A stretch of DNA of 64,000 nt from JADJNW01 sp964517145 (GCA_964517145.1 CAZFBN010000004.1:1-64000); one strand, 5' to 3'; positions 1-8,826 are shown, counted from the first letter of the stretch. Numbers and translations are program-made. The notes: generated by a model not told the origin, from the letters alone.

Positions 1-78
1 ACTCTGGGCTTTTCAATACAATCTAAGCCTTATCAGTTAATTTTTAACACTACCACCTATCCAGCTACTTATCCAATT

Positions 79-1401
79 TTAGTTTACACTTACCGCTTCC
101 TTTTGCTTTGCAACAAAGTCAAACGCCCACTCACTCGTCACCGATTTTGGACGCTCCAGCGGCATGCCCAGCGCGCGCGACCAGCACAAAGCTGCCAGCA
201 CGCCCAGCGCTCTTGAAACGCCAAACAATACCGTATAAAAATTCGCTTCCGTCAATCCATAGTGAATCAACAAGGCACCAGAGTGCGCATCCACATTGGG
301 CCAAGGGTTTTTCACTTTACCCAGACTTTGCAAAATCGGCGGCACCACCTCAAATACATCCCACACCATCTGCACCATATCACTATCCTTAATATATTGC
401 TCGGCAAAGGTTTTTTGTGCGGTGAAACGCGGATCGGGCTGACGCAGCACCGCGTGCCCGTAGCCTGGCACCACCTGACCGGCTGCCAAGGTTTCTTTTA
501 CATAATTGGCAATTTGATCTTTGGTCGGCTTCGTTGTACCCAATTTTTCGGTCATTTCATTGAGCCACAATACAACTTCCTGATTTGCCAAACCATGCAG
601 TGGACCCGCCAACGCATTGACACCCGCCGCAAAAGACAAATAAGGATCGCTCAACGTAGAACCCACCAGGTGCACCGTGTGCGCCGAAGCATTGCCGCCC
701 TCGTGGTCGGCATGAATGGTAAGGTACAAGCGCATCAAATTCTTGAAATCAACATCGTCAAAACCAAGCATGTGTGAAAAATTGCCCGCCCAATCTTCGT
801 TTGGATCGGCAGCAATGTGCTGGTCATTGTGGAAGGTGCGCTGATAGATGTACGCCGCCACTTTTGGCAAACGAGCGATCAAATTCATAGCGTCTTCGTA
901 AGTCGGATCCCAATGTTCTGTTTTAGAAATGCCTTCATTGTAGCGCTTGGCAAAGATACTTTCGTTTTGCATTGCATTCACCGCAATGGTAAACTGCGTC
1001 ATCGGGTGCGTGTCAGCAGGCAGGGTATCCAATACATTGAAGACGTGCGACGGCACCTCGCTGCGGCGTTTCCATTCTTCTGTTACCCAATTTACTTCTT
1101 CATCCGTTGGAATATCGCCTACCAACATTATCCAAAACAAGCCTTCCGGGCGGGGTTCTTGATCGCCTTTGGGCAATAAATTTCTCAGCTCAGGAATGGA
1201 ATAGCCGCGAAAGCGAATGCCTTCCTGCGCATCGAGTTCTGAAGGTTCCCACACCATCGTTTTAATGTCGCGGGCACCGCCATAAATCTGGGACATGGTT
1301 ACATCATCCACTACCATTTCGCCATGCTCCTTCAGCATAACTTTCACTTTATCGCGCAAAGCCGTCGCTTTTTCGATAAACTTTTGTTTCAAGGGATCCA
1401 T
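79..1401 (-). CDS. gltA: Citrate synthase, eukaryote-like type
   Basis: Condenses acetyl-CoA and oxaloacetate to citrate in the TCA cycle (cytoplasm). The 440-residue product has the length of mitochondrial-type citrate synthases. The three catalytic residues of the family are visible: His in GPLHGLANQE (about residue 270), His in PGYGHAVLRQPDPRF (about 316) and Asp in NVDAHSGALL (about 374). No signal peptide. The start MDPLKQKF is the first in-frame ATG and fits the family. The next gene upstream, a small secreted protein on the same strand, is 94 bases away, so cotranscription is possible. That this resembles the eukaryotic rather than the E. coli hexameric type is judged from length and motif wording, not from a search. 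Confidence 0.97.
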   Translation of the reverse strand: MDPLKQKFIEKATALRDKVKVMLKEHGEMVVDDVTMSQIYGGARDIKTMVWEPSELDAQEGIRFRGYSIPELRNLLPKGDQEPRPEGLFWIMLVGDIPTDEEVNWVTEEWKRRSEVPSHVFNVLDTLPADTHPMTQFTIAVNAMQNESIFAKRYNEGISKTEHWDPTYEDAMNLIARLPKVAAYIYQRTFHNDQHIAADPNEDWAGNFSHMLGFDDVDFKNLMRLYLTIHADHEGGNASAHTVHLVGSTLSDPYLSFAAGVNALAGPLHGLANQEVVLWLNEMTEKLGTTKPTKDQIANYVKETLAAGQVVPGYGHAVLRQPDPRFTAQKTFAEQYIKDSDMVQMVWDVFEVVPPILQSLGKVKNPWPNVDAHSGALLIHYGLTEANFYTVLFGVSRALGVLAALCWSRALGMPLERPKSVTSEWAFDFVAKQKEAVSVN

Positions 1402-1495
1402 GAATTATATCGTTTATAGGAGTAGGTTTAAAAATAATTGCCAAGCGTGTATTTTTATAATGCAAACAACCGTTCGCCAAATCTTGTTTGGAAAA

Positions 1496-1909
1496 TTACT
1501 CTATTTCCAACAGCCCCAATTCGATTTCTTCCTTATTGACACCTTGGCGTTTCAAGTCTTTCATTTTTGCCGACTCCCGCTGACGACGCTCTGCCACTTG
1601 AGCCTGATAAATTGCCATTTGTGGTTCGGTGAATAGTTTTTTCAGGGCATTTTCAGTTGCAATGCGTACCGCGCGGCATTTGCGCAAGTACAAAGCGTAA
1701 TCCGACGTTTTTACTTTTTCAATCTCTTGCAAGTTAATCAAGCGTCGCTCCTGAATTTCATAGACTTGTGCTGCCTGTGTGTTATCGAGTCGATACAAGG
1801 CAACCAACTCATCGGTCGCTTTTTGAACCTCTTTTTTGCTGACTGATGATTGTGCCATCGCAAATGTCATCAAGCCTAGCCCCAGCATTGTGAGCAATAA
1901 TTTTCTCAT
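1496..1909 (-). CDS. Small secreted helical protein, Spy/CpxP-like in character
   Basis: 137 residues. Residues 1-19 are a clear signal peptide ending in AMAQ. The mature part is almost entirely charged helix, with many K/E/R pairs and no cysteine. The pattern (periplasmic, helical, with a phrase like FTEPQMAIYQAQVAERR near the C-terminus) resembles the LTXXQ/Spy class of small periplasmic chaperones and sensors, and the 156-residue protein at 44296-44766 has a similar look. I do not recognise a named family, so function is unassigned. It lies upstream of the citrate synthase gene on the same strand. A TATTTTTG -7-like element at 1988-1995 (minus strand) may be its promoter. Confidence 0.75.
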   Translation of the reverse strand: MRKLLLTMLGLGLMTFAMAQSSVSKKEVQKATDELVALYRLDNTQAAQVYEIQERRLINLQEIEKVKTSDYALYLRKCRAVRIATENALKKLFTEPQMAIYQAQVAERRQRESAKMKDLKRQGVNKEEIELGLLEIE

Positions 1910-1960
1910 CGTTTTGGGAATTTTTATAATTATCAGAAATGTTGCATTGTTGAAGCAAAC

Positions 1961-1972
1961 AGCGTAAACGCT
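1961..1972. repeat. REP-like palindrome AGCGTAAACGCT, copy 1
   Basis: A 12-base near-palindrome (AGCGT AA ACGCT) followed by ATTCTAC. The same core followed by nnCTAC recurs twice at 28238-28275, so this is a dispersed intergenic repeat rather than a chance palindrome. It sits in the leader region of the 1496-1909 gene. Confidence 0.55.
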
Positions 1973-2130
1973 ATTCTACAACATCGCCAAAAATACAACT
2001 TTTGGTGGTTTCCACTTTTTATTAACGCAGCATTTGCATTTTTTTGCAAAAAAAATAATAAAATGCTGTTTGATCCACTGCCGACAGCAATTGGAATGCT
2101 ATCAACAGTTGATCCTAAATCATAAAAAAT

Positions 2131-2718
2131 ATGCTAATCATTGAGGATGTTCTGGTCAGTGATGAGGTCGTCTCAGAGGCATTTATTTGCAATTTGAACG
2201 CCTGCAAAGGTGCCTGCTGTTGGGAAGGGGACTATGGCGCGCCGCTGGACAATACAGAGTTGGACATTTTGGATGCCATTTATGACGACATCAAGGATTT
2301 TTTGACACCCGAAGGTCGTGCCGTGATTGAAAAACAAGGTACTTATACTTATTACGAAGATGCAGAAGACTTTGGCACACCCCTCATCAACGGCGGCGCT
2401 TGCGTGTACATGACGCGCGACGAAAACGGGGTGGCGCAATGTGGAATTGAAGTAGCATACCATGCCGGTAAAACTGATTTTAAAAAACCAATTTCCTGCC
2501 ACTTGTATCCCATTCGGATTACGCCGAGAAGCGAATACCAATTTGAAATGGTCAATTACGAACGTTGGGAAATTTGTGCTGCCGCCTGCGAATTGGGAAG
2601 ACAACATCAAATGCCGGTGTACCTGTTTTTAAAGGATGCCCTCATCCGAAAATACGGCGAAAACTTCTTTGAAGCGCTGGATGCCGCCGCTACGGAATTA
2701 AAAACCACCGCTCCGTAA
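2131..2718 (+). CDS. DUF3109 family cysteine-rich protein
   Basis: 195 residues, cytoplasmic, no signal peptide. It follows the DUF3109 layout throughout: CNLNACKGACCWEGDYGAPL near residues 21-40, a central GGACVYMTRDENG, then CGIEVAYHAGK, KPISCHLYPIRI and a final YLFLKDALIRKYGE. The conserved cysteines (CKGACC, CVY, CGIE, SCHLYPIR, EICAAAC) suggest metal or Fe-S binding, but the biochemical role of the family is unknown to me. The ATG at 2131 directly precedes the conserved region. It is monocistronic: the preceding gene is divergent, and the region downstream has its own promoter. An inverted repeat CAGCATTT/AAATGCTG (2028-2068) lies in the divergent intergenic region. Confidence 0.92.
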   Translation: MLIIEDVLVSDEVVSEAFICNLNACKGACCWEGDYGAPLDNTELDILDAIYDDIKDFLTPEGRAVIEKQGTYTYYEDAEDFGTPLINGGACVYMTRDENGVAQCGIEVAYHAGKTDFKKPISCHLYPIRITPRSEYQFEMVNYERWEICAAACELGRQHQMPVYLFLKDALIRKYGENFFEALDAAATELKTTAP

Positions 2719-2761
2719 AAAATAAATATCGTTTGCGAAAAAAGAATATATATTGAAATAC

Positions 2762-2791
2762 TTGCGCTTTTTCAGAAAACCCTTAATTTTG
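2762..2791 (+). promoter_or_regulatory. Bacteroidota-type promoter for an orphan RNA unit
   Basis: TTG at 2762-2764, 19 bases, then TAATTTTG at 2784-2791, matching the Bacteroidota sigma-ABfr consensus (TTG about -33, TAnnTTTG about -7). Transcription would start near 2797. No ORF longer than 22 codons follows before the terminator at 3207-3245. Confidence 0.6.
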
Positions 2792-2796
2792 TACCG

Positions 2797-3245
2797 AGAA
2801 ACTGCACGATCAAAATGGTCGTCATTTTTTTGTAAAGCGGAGGCAACTCCAGCCCTTACATACCTTACCAATAACCGATTAAAGTATCCTTAGGTCATGC
2901 ACACTACTATTTCTCCGGAACTAGCAACTACACCTATGCAGCGCAGCCACCTGTACTCGCAGTAATGCAGCCTATGCAAGGTCAAATCGGTTTAAAAAAA
3001 TAGCCCGTTTTATAACACCAAATGCCTTGGCTTTTGTAATTTTTTTTTAAGAAATTACAAGTGGTTTTGCACTCCTTTCGGCAGGAGTCCTAAAATGAAT
3101 TACATTATCCGATTTTGATATTAATTACAATTATCTTTTACTAACATTTTTATAATTCCACGATTGAAAGAACTACGCTAGACCCTTTTTTGAAGTTGGT
3201 TTTTGTAGCAGCCTGACGCAGTGTTTAGTTAGGCTGCTTTTTTTT
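2797..3245 (+). ncRNA. Candidate structured non-coding RNA, about 450 nt
   Basis: A stretch with a well-matched promoter at its 5' end and a strong intrinsic terminator at its 3' end, but no convincing protein. Local hairpins: 2806-2822 (ACGATC/GGTCGT) followed by T7; 2839-2850 (GGAG-GCAA-CTCC, a GNRA tetraloop); 3034-3060 (TTGTAATTT/AAATTACAA); 3071-3088 (ACTCCT/AGGAGT). I looked for the signatures of RNase P RNA, tmRNA and SRP RNA and did not see them. A 22-codon ORF (2897-2965) could be a leader peptide but has no support beyond start and stop codons. The RNA may be a 6S-type or lineage-specific regulatory RNA; this is inference from its boundaries. Confidence 0.45.
3207..3245 (+). terminator. 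Strong intrinsic terminator of the orphan RNA unit
   Basis: An 11-bp stem, AGCAGCCTGAC (3207-3217) with GTTAGGCTGCT (3228-3238, one G-T pair), followed by an eight-T run (3238-3245). Confidence 0.8.
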
Positions 3246-3306
3246 GCAAATAGCTGAAGGGATTTTAAGTTGAGTTGGAGATTTGCCTTTGGTAAATCTA
3301 TCACAT

Positions 3307-3343
3307 AAAAAAGGTTCAAAAGCTTGCGTGCTGCCTTTGAACC
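3307..3343 (-). terminator. Intrinsic terminator of recQ
   Basis: Read on the minus strand: GGTTCAAA, a loop, TTTGAACC, then a six-T run. It lies 28 bases past the recQ stop codon. Confidence 0.7.
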
Positions 3344-3370
3344 CTTTGATTTTCAAATTGTTAGACAAAA

Positions 3371-5578
3371 TTAATTCGCCATTTCAGAGAGAAATTTAAT
3401 GCGAACCAGCTGAATCTCTTCCATTGTGATGTCATCTTCCCGAAGTGTTTTGTATGCTTGTTTGACGTCATCGATGTCCGATTCCAAGAAATAGGCGTAA
3501 ATATCTTCGCGCGAAGCTTCATCAATGGCATCTTCCAGGTAATAATCAATGTTCAACTTGGTACCCGAAGCCACGATGGCATCCAGTTCCTCTAACAATT
3601 CATCCATGGTAATGCTGTTCGCATCGGCAAGGTCTTCCAGTGAAATTTTGCGATCAATCCCTTGAATAATGCTGACTTTGAGCTTGGATTTATTGGCAAC
3701 TTGCTTGACCACAAAATCGGTCGGGCGCTCTATTTCATTTTCTTCAACATATTGTGAAATCAATAGCAAGAAAGGCTTCGCATAACGCGCCGCTTTGCCA
3801 CTACTCACCCCAGACACTTTTGTCATATCTTCCATCGTGATGGGGTACTGCGTTGCCATATCTTCGAGCGAAGGGTCTTGGAAGATGACGTAAGGCGGTA
3901 CATTGAGGCGTTTGGCTTCGCGGCGGCGCAGGTCTTTCAGCATGGTGAGCAACGCCTCGTCCAGTGCAGCGGGTTTTCCGGCACCCTCATCCAAATCCGG
4001 GCTAGCTTTGTCAAAATCATGGTTGAGCGGAATCAGGAAAGAATGCGGTTTTTCAATAAACGCGTGTCCTTTGTCCGTCATTTTTAACAAGCCATAACTT
4101 TCTATATCCTTGTAAATCAAGTCGTTCAGCATGGCTTGCCGCAACACTGAACTCCAGAAATTCTCTTCTTTTTCTTTACCGGCTCCGAATAAAGGTTTTT
4201 GATCGAACCGATAATCCTTCATTTCTTTGGTATCCCGACCGATGATGAATTCCACGATGGTTTTGATGCCAAAATTTTCATCCAAATCAACAATGGAGCG
4301 CAATGTCTGCTGCATTTCCTTTTTTACCTCTATTTTTTCTTTCGGGAAGCGGCAATTGTCACACATGTCTTCGCAACGCGAATCATCGTATTCTTCCCCA
4401 AAATAATGGAGCAAAAATTTTCGGCGGCAAGCAGTCGTTTCGGCGTAAGCCATCACCTCCTGCATGAGCTGTGCGCCCATCTCCCGCTCGGCAACGGGCT
4501 TGTCGCGCAAGAATTTTTCGAGTTTTAAAATATCTTTATAAGAATAAAATGCTATGCACTTGCCTTCCAACCCATCGCGCCCGGCGCGCCCGGTTTCCTG
4601 ATAATAATTTTCGATACTTTTAGGAATATCGTAATGTATAACAAAGCGAACATCAGGCTTATCAATGCCCATTCCAAAAGCAATGGTCGCTACAATCACA
4701 TCCGACTCTTCCATCAAGAAATCATCCTGTGTTTGGCTGCGGGTTTTTGCATCCAATCCGGCGTGGTACGGCGCTGCTCTTATGCCATTGACAACCAATA
4801 CTTTAGCAATGTCTTCGGCTGATTTTCGGCTTTGCACATAAATAATGCCCGACTGCCCCGGCACACTTTTGATGATTTGCACAATGCTCTTCATCACCTG
4901 CTCCTGCTTGCCTTTGGGGCGCACTTCGTAGTAGAGATTCTCGCGGTTGAAAGAAGAAACATACATGTTGACATCCCGCATGTTGAGGTTTTTCAGAATG
5001 TCCGATTTCACCTTCGGAGTAGCGGTTGCCGTGAGCGCCACGATGGGAATTTCTTTATTGATGGTATCCAGCATGCCGCGGATTTTGCGGTACTCCGGGC
5101 GGAAGTCATGCCCCCATTCTGAGATACAATGCGCTTCATCCACTGCGACAAAGGAGACATTCACTTGTTGGAAAAACTCAATGTTTTCATCTTTGGTCAA
5201 GGTCTCCGGCGCAATAAATAAAAGTTTGGTTTTTCCATCGCTGATGTCTTGCTTCACCAGTTTCATCTGCGCTTTGGTCAGCGAAGAGTTCAAAAAATGT
5301 GCCACATCATCATTTTGGCTATAGCCCCGAATCGAATCCACCTGATTTTTCATCAAAGCAATGAGCGGCGAAATAACAATAGCCGTGCCTTCCAGCATCA
5401 GCGCGGGCAGTTGATAACAAAGCGATTTGCCTCCGCCAGTCGGCATTATCACAAAGGTGTCATGACCATGCAAAACGCTCTTGATAATGGCTTCTTGATT
5501 GCCTTTGAATTTGTCAAATCCAAAATACTGCTGCAGTGCGTCCCGCAAAGTTTCTTTCGTTGCAGTCATGGTGTGCAT
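3371..5578 (-). CDS. recQ: ATP-dependent DNA helicase RecQ
   Basis: 735 residues. A 3'-5' SF2 helicase in recombination and fork repair. Domains in order: DEAD-type core with Walker A MPTGGGKSLCYQ (about 46-57) and DEAH box VDEAHCISEWGHDFR (about 146-160); helicase C domain with GRAGRDG; zinc site CRRKF...CEDMCDNC; RQC winged helix; HRDC domain (about 545-625); and a C-terminal HTH_40-type region (about 630-735), giving the long RecQ form common in Bacteroidota. ATGs at 5578 and 5569 are both possible; the first gives MHTMTATKE. It is divergent from kdsD, with 230 bases between. Confidence 0.97.
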   Translation of the reverse strand: MHTMTATKETLRDALQQYFGFDKFKGNQEAIIKSVLHGHDTFVIMPTGGGKSLCYQLPALMLEGTAIVISPLIALMKNQVDSIRGYSQNDDVAHFLNSSLTKAQMKLVKQDISDGKTKLLFIAPETLTKDENIEFFQQVNVSFVAVDEAHCISEWGHDFRPEYRKIRGMLDTINKEIPIVALTATATPKVKSDILKNLNMRDVNMYVSSFNRENLYYEVRPKGKQEQVMKSIVQIIKSVPGQSGIIYVQSRKSAEDIAKVLVVNGIRAAPYHAGLDAKTRSQTQDDFLMEESDVIVATIAFGMGIDKPDVRFVIHYDIPKSIENYYQETGRAGRDGLEGKCIAFYSYKDILKLEKFLRDKPVAEREMGAQLMQEVMAYAETTACRRKFLLHYFGEEYDDSRCEDMCDNCRFPKEKIEVKKEMQQTLRSIVDLDENFGIKTIVEFIIGRDTKEMKDYRFDQKPLFGAGKEKEENFWSSVLRQAMLNDLIYKDIESYGLLKMTDKGHAFIEKPHSFLIPLNHDFDKASPDLDEGAGKPAALDEALLTMLKDLRRREAKRLNVPPYVIFQDPSLEDMATQYPITMEDMTKVSGVSSGKAARYAKPFLLLISQYVEENEIERPTDFVVKQVANKSKLKVSIIQGIDRKISLEDLADANSITMDELLEELDAIVASGTKLNIDYYLEDAIDEASREDIYAYFLESDIDDVKQAYKTLREDDITMEEIQLVRIKFLSEMAN

Positions 5579-5808
5579 TTCTAATTTTAGCGTATTTTTC
5601 GCACGTTGTTAGTAGATAGTCTTTTTTAGAAATTAGACAATAGATTATAGAAACTTAGCACCTAAAATCTAATGTTTTTTGTCTAAGGTCTCTAAAGATA
5701 ACTATAAAATTCGTTTTAAAAAAAATTCTTAACGCTTTTTTTATCAGATAGTTGTGTTGATAATTGAACCACCTTTTTGAAAAAGCAGCCAAAAATAATA
5801 AAATAATT

Positions 5809-6780
5809 GTGATTTCCGAAGAACTTATTGTAAAAACTGCACGAAGGACGCTCGAAATTGAGACAGAAACACTTAAAGCCTTGACAATCAGTCTAGACGA
5901 GTCATTTGTTTCTTGTGTTAAAGCCATCTATTTGTCGAGCGGGCGACTGGTGGTGACGGGTGTTGGCAAAAGTGCCATCGTGGCACAAAAAATTGTGGCT
6001 ACGCTGAATTCTACCGGAACCCCGGCATTGTTCATGCACGCTGCCGATGCCATTCACGGCGATTTGGGTATGATTCATCCCCATGATTTGGTGCTGTGCA
6101 TTTCTAAAAGTGGCGAAACGCCCGAAATCAAAGCGCTGGCACCTCTCGTCAAAAATTTGTGCAGCTGCCTTATTGGTATGGTGAGCAATCGAAATTCTTT
6201 TTTGGGCAAGCAAGCCAACTATATTTTGTACACGCCTGTATCACAAGAGGCGGATCCTAACAATCTCGCTCCAACTGCTAGCACCACCGCTCAAATGGCT
6301 TTGGGCGATGCACTGGCTACTGCACTGCTGGCGCTGCGCGGCTTTACCCCGGAGCATTTTGCACAATTTCATCCAGGTGGCGCGCTGGGGAAACAATTGT
6401 ACTTGAGAGTGAATGATTTATATATTAATAATGAAAAACCTTCGGTTCATTTGGAAGAAAATTTGCCAAACACTATTTTGGAAATGACCTCCAAGCGCTT
6501 GGGCGCAACGGCTGTATTGGATGAAAATGGCGGGCTTCAAGGTGTGATTACGGATGGCGATCTGCGGCGCATGCTGCAACGCGGCGAAGATATTTCAAAA
6601 ATGCTGGCAAAAGACATTATGAATCGCACTCCGAAAACCATTCGTGCCGATGCTATGGCGGTGCACGCGCTGACCCTCCTGCGGCAGCATAGCATCACAC
6701 AACTTATTGTTACGGACGAAGCTAGTAATTACTTGGGAATCATTCATTTACATGATTTGATTCGAGAGGGAATTATTTAA
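5809..6780 (+). CDS. kdsD: D-arabinose-5-phosphate isomerase (KdsD/KpsF)
   Basis: Converts ribulose-5-phosphate to arabinose-5-phosphate, the first step towards KDO for lipopolysaccharide. An N-terminal SIS domain (GVGKSAIVAQKIVATLNSTG, then ISKSGETPE) is followed by two CBS domains; family length is about 320-330. The frame is open from a TTG at 5764, but the GTG at 5809 gives a product of 323 residues starting MISEELIVKTARRTLEIE, which matches where family members usually begin, so it is preferred. There is no ATG near either position. Convergent with the TraB gene; the gap holds a GGAATATTGG-type repeat. Confidence 0.93.
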   Translation: MISEELIVKTARRTLEIETETLKALTISLDESFVSCVKAIYLSSGRLVVTGVGKSAIVAQKIVATLNSTGTPALFMHAADAIHGDLGMIHPHDLVLCISKSGETPEIKALAPLVKNLCSCLIGMVSNRNSFLGKQANYILYTPVSQEADPNNLAPTASTTAQMALGDALATALLALRGFTPEHFAQFHPGGALGKQLYLRVNDLYINNEKPSVHLEENLPNTILEMTSKRLGATAVLDENGGLQGVITDGDLRRMLQRGEDISKMLAKDIMNRTPKTIRADAMAVHALTLLRQHSITQLIVTDEASNYLGIIHLHDLIREGII

Positions 6781-6781
6781 G

Positions 6782-6866
6782 TGGAAGGTTGGAATATTGG
6801 AATAATGGAAAGTTGGAATATTGGATTGCAGGAATGAACCTACGTTTCAACATTCCAATCTTTCAT
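6782..6866. repeat. TTGGAATATTGG-type dispersed hairpin repeat
   Basis: Reiterated GGAATATTGGAATAATGG followed by an imperfect reverse complement (TTTCAACATTCCAATC), able to fold into a hairpin between convergent kdsD and the TraB-family gene. Related sequence occurs at 8740-8826, 8908-8943, 59280-59300 and 63077-63157. Confidence 0.55.
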
Positions 6867-6875
6867 TTAAAAAAG

Positions 6876-7766
6876 CTATTTCAAAGGCTTGATGGTATAG
6901 CCCGCTTGCCGCAATAAATTAATCACCCCATTTTTTCCAGCCAAATGCCCAGCACCCACTGCAAAAAACGTCGTTTGCTCGCCCATCATTTTACCCATCA
7001 CCGGAATCCAGTTTTTATTGCGATTCACCAACAGCAACTCATCGTATTTGGAGAGGTCGCTATCGGCGTTCAGCATATCGTGTAAGCCATTGATATCCTG
7101 ATTTTTATACAATTCTACCAATTGTTTGAGCTGCTCATTGCCGGCATCTGCCGATTTGACACTTTCCACCAGCATTTCCGCTTGCACTTCATAAGGAATA
7201 CTGTCAAACATACTCATTTGAAATTCAGCCGTTTCTAAGCCGGCAATTGTTTTTTTCTGTGCTTGCGCCAGTTTCATCAATTCCAATTCATACGACATCA
7301 TGCTGCTGTTTTCGCCTTCCATACCCATCGCATCGGGGCTCATCGAAGACAGAAACATAGGCTTCATGCGCTCCAACAACATCATCGGCAAGCCCATTTT
7401 TTCAAAATGCGTCTTAACTAAAGCATAGTCTTCTTCATTCAACAAATCGCTCAGCGTTTTGCCATTCGACATAAAAGCTTTCATCATCAAAGGCATCAGC
7501 ACTGATATATCAGACATTTCTTCCATGTTTATTTCAAACGTCACGCGCTTCGCTTTTTCCAGGGAGGCTTTCGTTGCTTCCGTTAGTACAAAATCTTTTT
7601 TATCAATCAAGTGAATGGTACCAAACAGATAGGAAGGCTCTTCCAAGCCGTTGCCGCTTATTTCCCACAAAAGGCTTTTTTCCTCTTTCACCGCAGCGGG
7701 CGGTTGCGCTAAAATTGGCGCTACAATATTGATTATCAGAATACTAAATAATAACAGTCGCTTCAT
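6876..7766 (-). CDS. TraB/GumN family protein, secreted
   Basis: 296 residues with a signal peptide (about 1-20, ending ILAQ). The TraB/GumN hallmarks are visible: YLFGTIHLIDKKD near residue 46 and FFAVGAGHLAGKNG near the C-terminus, together forming the GxxH ... GAGHLxG pair thought to be catalytic in this Tiki/TraB-like superfamily. Members are predicted metalloprotease-like or peptide-binding, usually periplasmic or lipoprotein. No substrate can be inferred. It sits downstream of the DUF3137 gene on the same strand with 25 bases between, so the two are probably cotranscribed. Confidence 0.9.
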   Translation of the reverse strand: MKRLLLFSILIINIVAPILAQPPAAVKEEKSLLWEISGNGLEEPSYLFGTIHLIDKKDFVLTEATKASLEKAKRVTFEINMEEMSDISVLMPLMMKAFMSNGKTLSDLLNEEDYALVKTHFEKMGLPMMLLERMKPMFLSSMSPDAMGMEGENSSMMSYELELMKLAQAQKKTIAGLETAEFQMSMFDSIPYEVQAEMLVESVKSADAGNEQLKQLVELYKNQDINGLHDMLNADSDLSKYDELLLVNRNKNWIPVMGKMMGEQTTFFAVGAGHLAGKNGVINLLRQAGYTIKPLK

Positions 7767-7791
7767 GTTTTATAAAATTGAAAAGTTGATT

Positions 7792-8727
7792 TTAAATTTT
7801 CTGATCAAATTCGTTTACAAGATACAAGATCAACGTAATGTCGTTCATAAATTCGAGTATCAGATCGAAACTTAAATTCGACCGGAAGATATAAGGTTCG
7901 AGCAGGTCTTTTGGTTGCGCAATGCCAATAAAAAAATCCTGCTGGTTGAATGAAAAATATAAATGGCGCTTGATACGTGTGTGATAACGCACAATTGCCT
8001 CCTGCATTGTATCCGGCAGTAGCCCAGCAACGTGGGTATTTGCGGTGGCATACACCATGAAGAGGCGCTTGAAGTCCTCGTTCATAATTTCGTGATCTAC
8101 ATTTTTACCACCTTTGAATGTAAATTCTTTAATGGCTTTGGTCAGGTACTGTCGGCGTTCGCGAGGCCACACGCGCATTTGACCGCCCACCTGCGCTTTG
8201 AAATAGGCATGTAGAAAAATGCCTTTAAAAACCTCATCCAGGTCGGCACGTACCGGCGAGTTTTCGCGAGCGTCCAATTCACATAGCTCAAACTCAATTT
8301 CACCGATTTTCCCCCAAATTTTATCTTCTGCCACATAATAAGGTGCCGAAGTGATAAACAATCCGCTGGATAAAAACATTTTTTTGGTCATGCCTTCTTT
8401 GGCGCGGTAGGAAAGGGGATAGTTGGTGTCGAAATTAGGACCATTGTCAATAAAATCAAGCAGCAACTCGACTACGCTGGGTTTAAAACGCTGAACAAAA
8501 CGCTGAATCTGGCGCAGCAAAAAACCAATAAAAGTGACGTGCGGAATGAGTAGAATTAAAAAAATGACCCAGATGTTGATGTAAAACTGAAAAGCGATCA
8601 AGCCGCCTAAAATCAGCACCGACAAAAACATCAAACCCAGCAGCCGCAGGCGTTGCCGCTCCATGCGCTGTAGTTCCGGGGCAATCGTTTGTACGTAATA
8701 AAGTCGAAACTCGTCGAGTCGTTCCAT
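7792..8727 (-). CDS. DUF3137 family membrane protein
   Basis: 311 residues from the ATG at 8727. A long charged N-terminal helix, then two adjacent transmembrane segments (about 27-70), then a soluble domain with the DUF3137 wording (YYVAEDKIWGKIGEIEFELCE and VFKGIFLHAYFK). Family function is unknown. The frame is open further upstream to 8838, but that part (CWILDAVDAIDPYGYLDAVD) is simply the translation of GGAT-rich repeats, so the internal ATG is preferred. Probably cotranscribed with the TraB/GumN gene. Confidence 0.87.
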   Translation of the reverse strand: MERLDEFRLYYVQTIAPELQRMERQRLRLLGLMFLSVLILGGLIAFQFYINIWVIFLILLIPHVTFIGFLLRQIQRFVQRFKPSVVELLLDFIDNGPNFDTNYPLSYRAKEGMTKKMFLSSGLFITSAPYYVAEDKIWGKIGEIEFELCELDARENSPVRADLDEVFKGIFLHAYFKAQVGGQMRVWPRERRQYLTKAIKEFTFKGGKNVDHEIMNEDFKRLFMVYATANTHVAGLLPDTMQEAIVRYHTRIKRHLYFSFNQQDFFIGIAQPKDLLEPYIFRSNLSFDLILEFMNDITLILYLVNEFDQKI

Positions 8728-8739
8728 GTGAAATTCGGT

Positions 8740-8826
8740 ATATCGGTGTATCGGTTTTTGGTTGTGACGGTCAACAGCATCCAAGTATCCATAGGGATCA
8801 ATAGCATCCACAGCATCCAATATCCA
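8740..8826. repeat. GGAT-rich repeat upstream of the DUF3137 gene
   Basis: On the minus strand, units like TTGGATATTGGATGC, GTGGATGCT and CTTGGATGCT follow each other. They overlap the extended reading frame of the downstream gene and resemble the TTGGAATATTGG family elsewhere in the window. Confidence 0.45.

Noticed and set aside
108..1179. Several plus-strand ORFs of 70-170 codons across the first 1.2 kb
   Set aside because: They are antisense shadows of the citrate synthase gene, whose protein motifs are complete.
2719..3370. RNase P RNA, tmRNA or SRP RNA in the orphan unit
   Set aside because: The conserved GAGGAAAGTCC of RNase P RNA, the tmRNA ends and tag, and the SRP GGTCAGG-CCGGAAGG core were not found.
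5764..5808. TTG start of kdsD at 5764
   Set aside because: It adds 15 Lys/Asn-rich residues outside the family's usual start; the GTG at 5809 fits the normal N-terminus. It remains possible.
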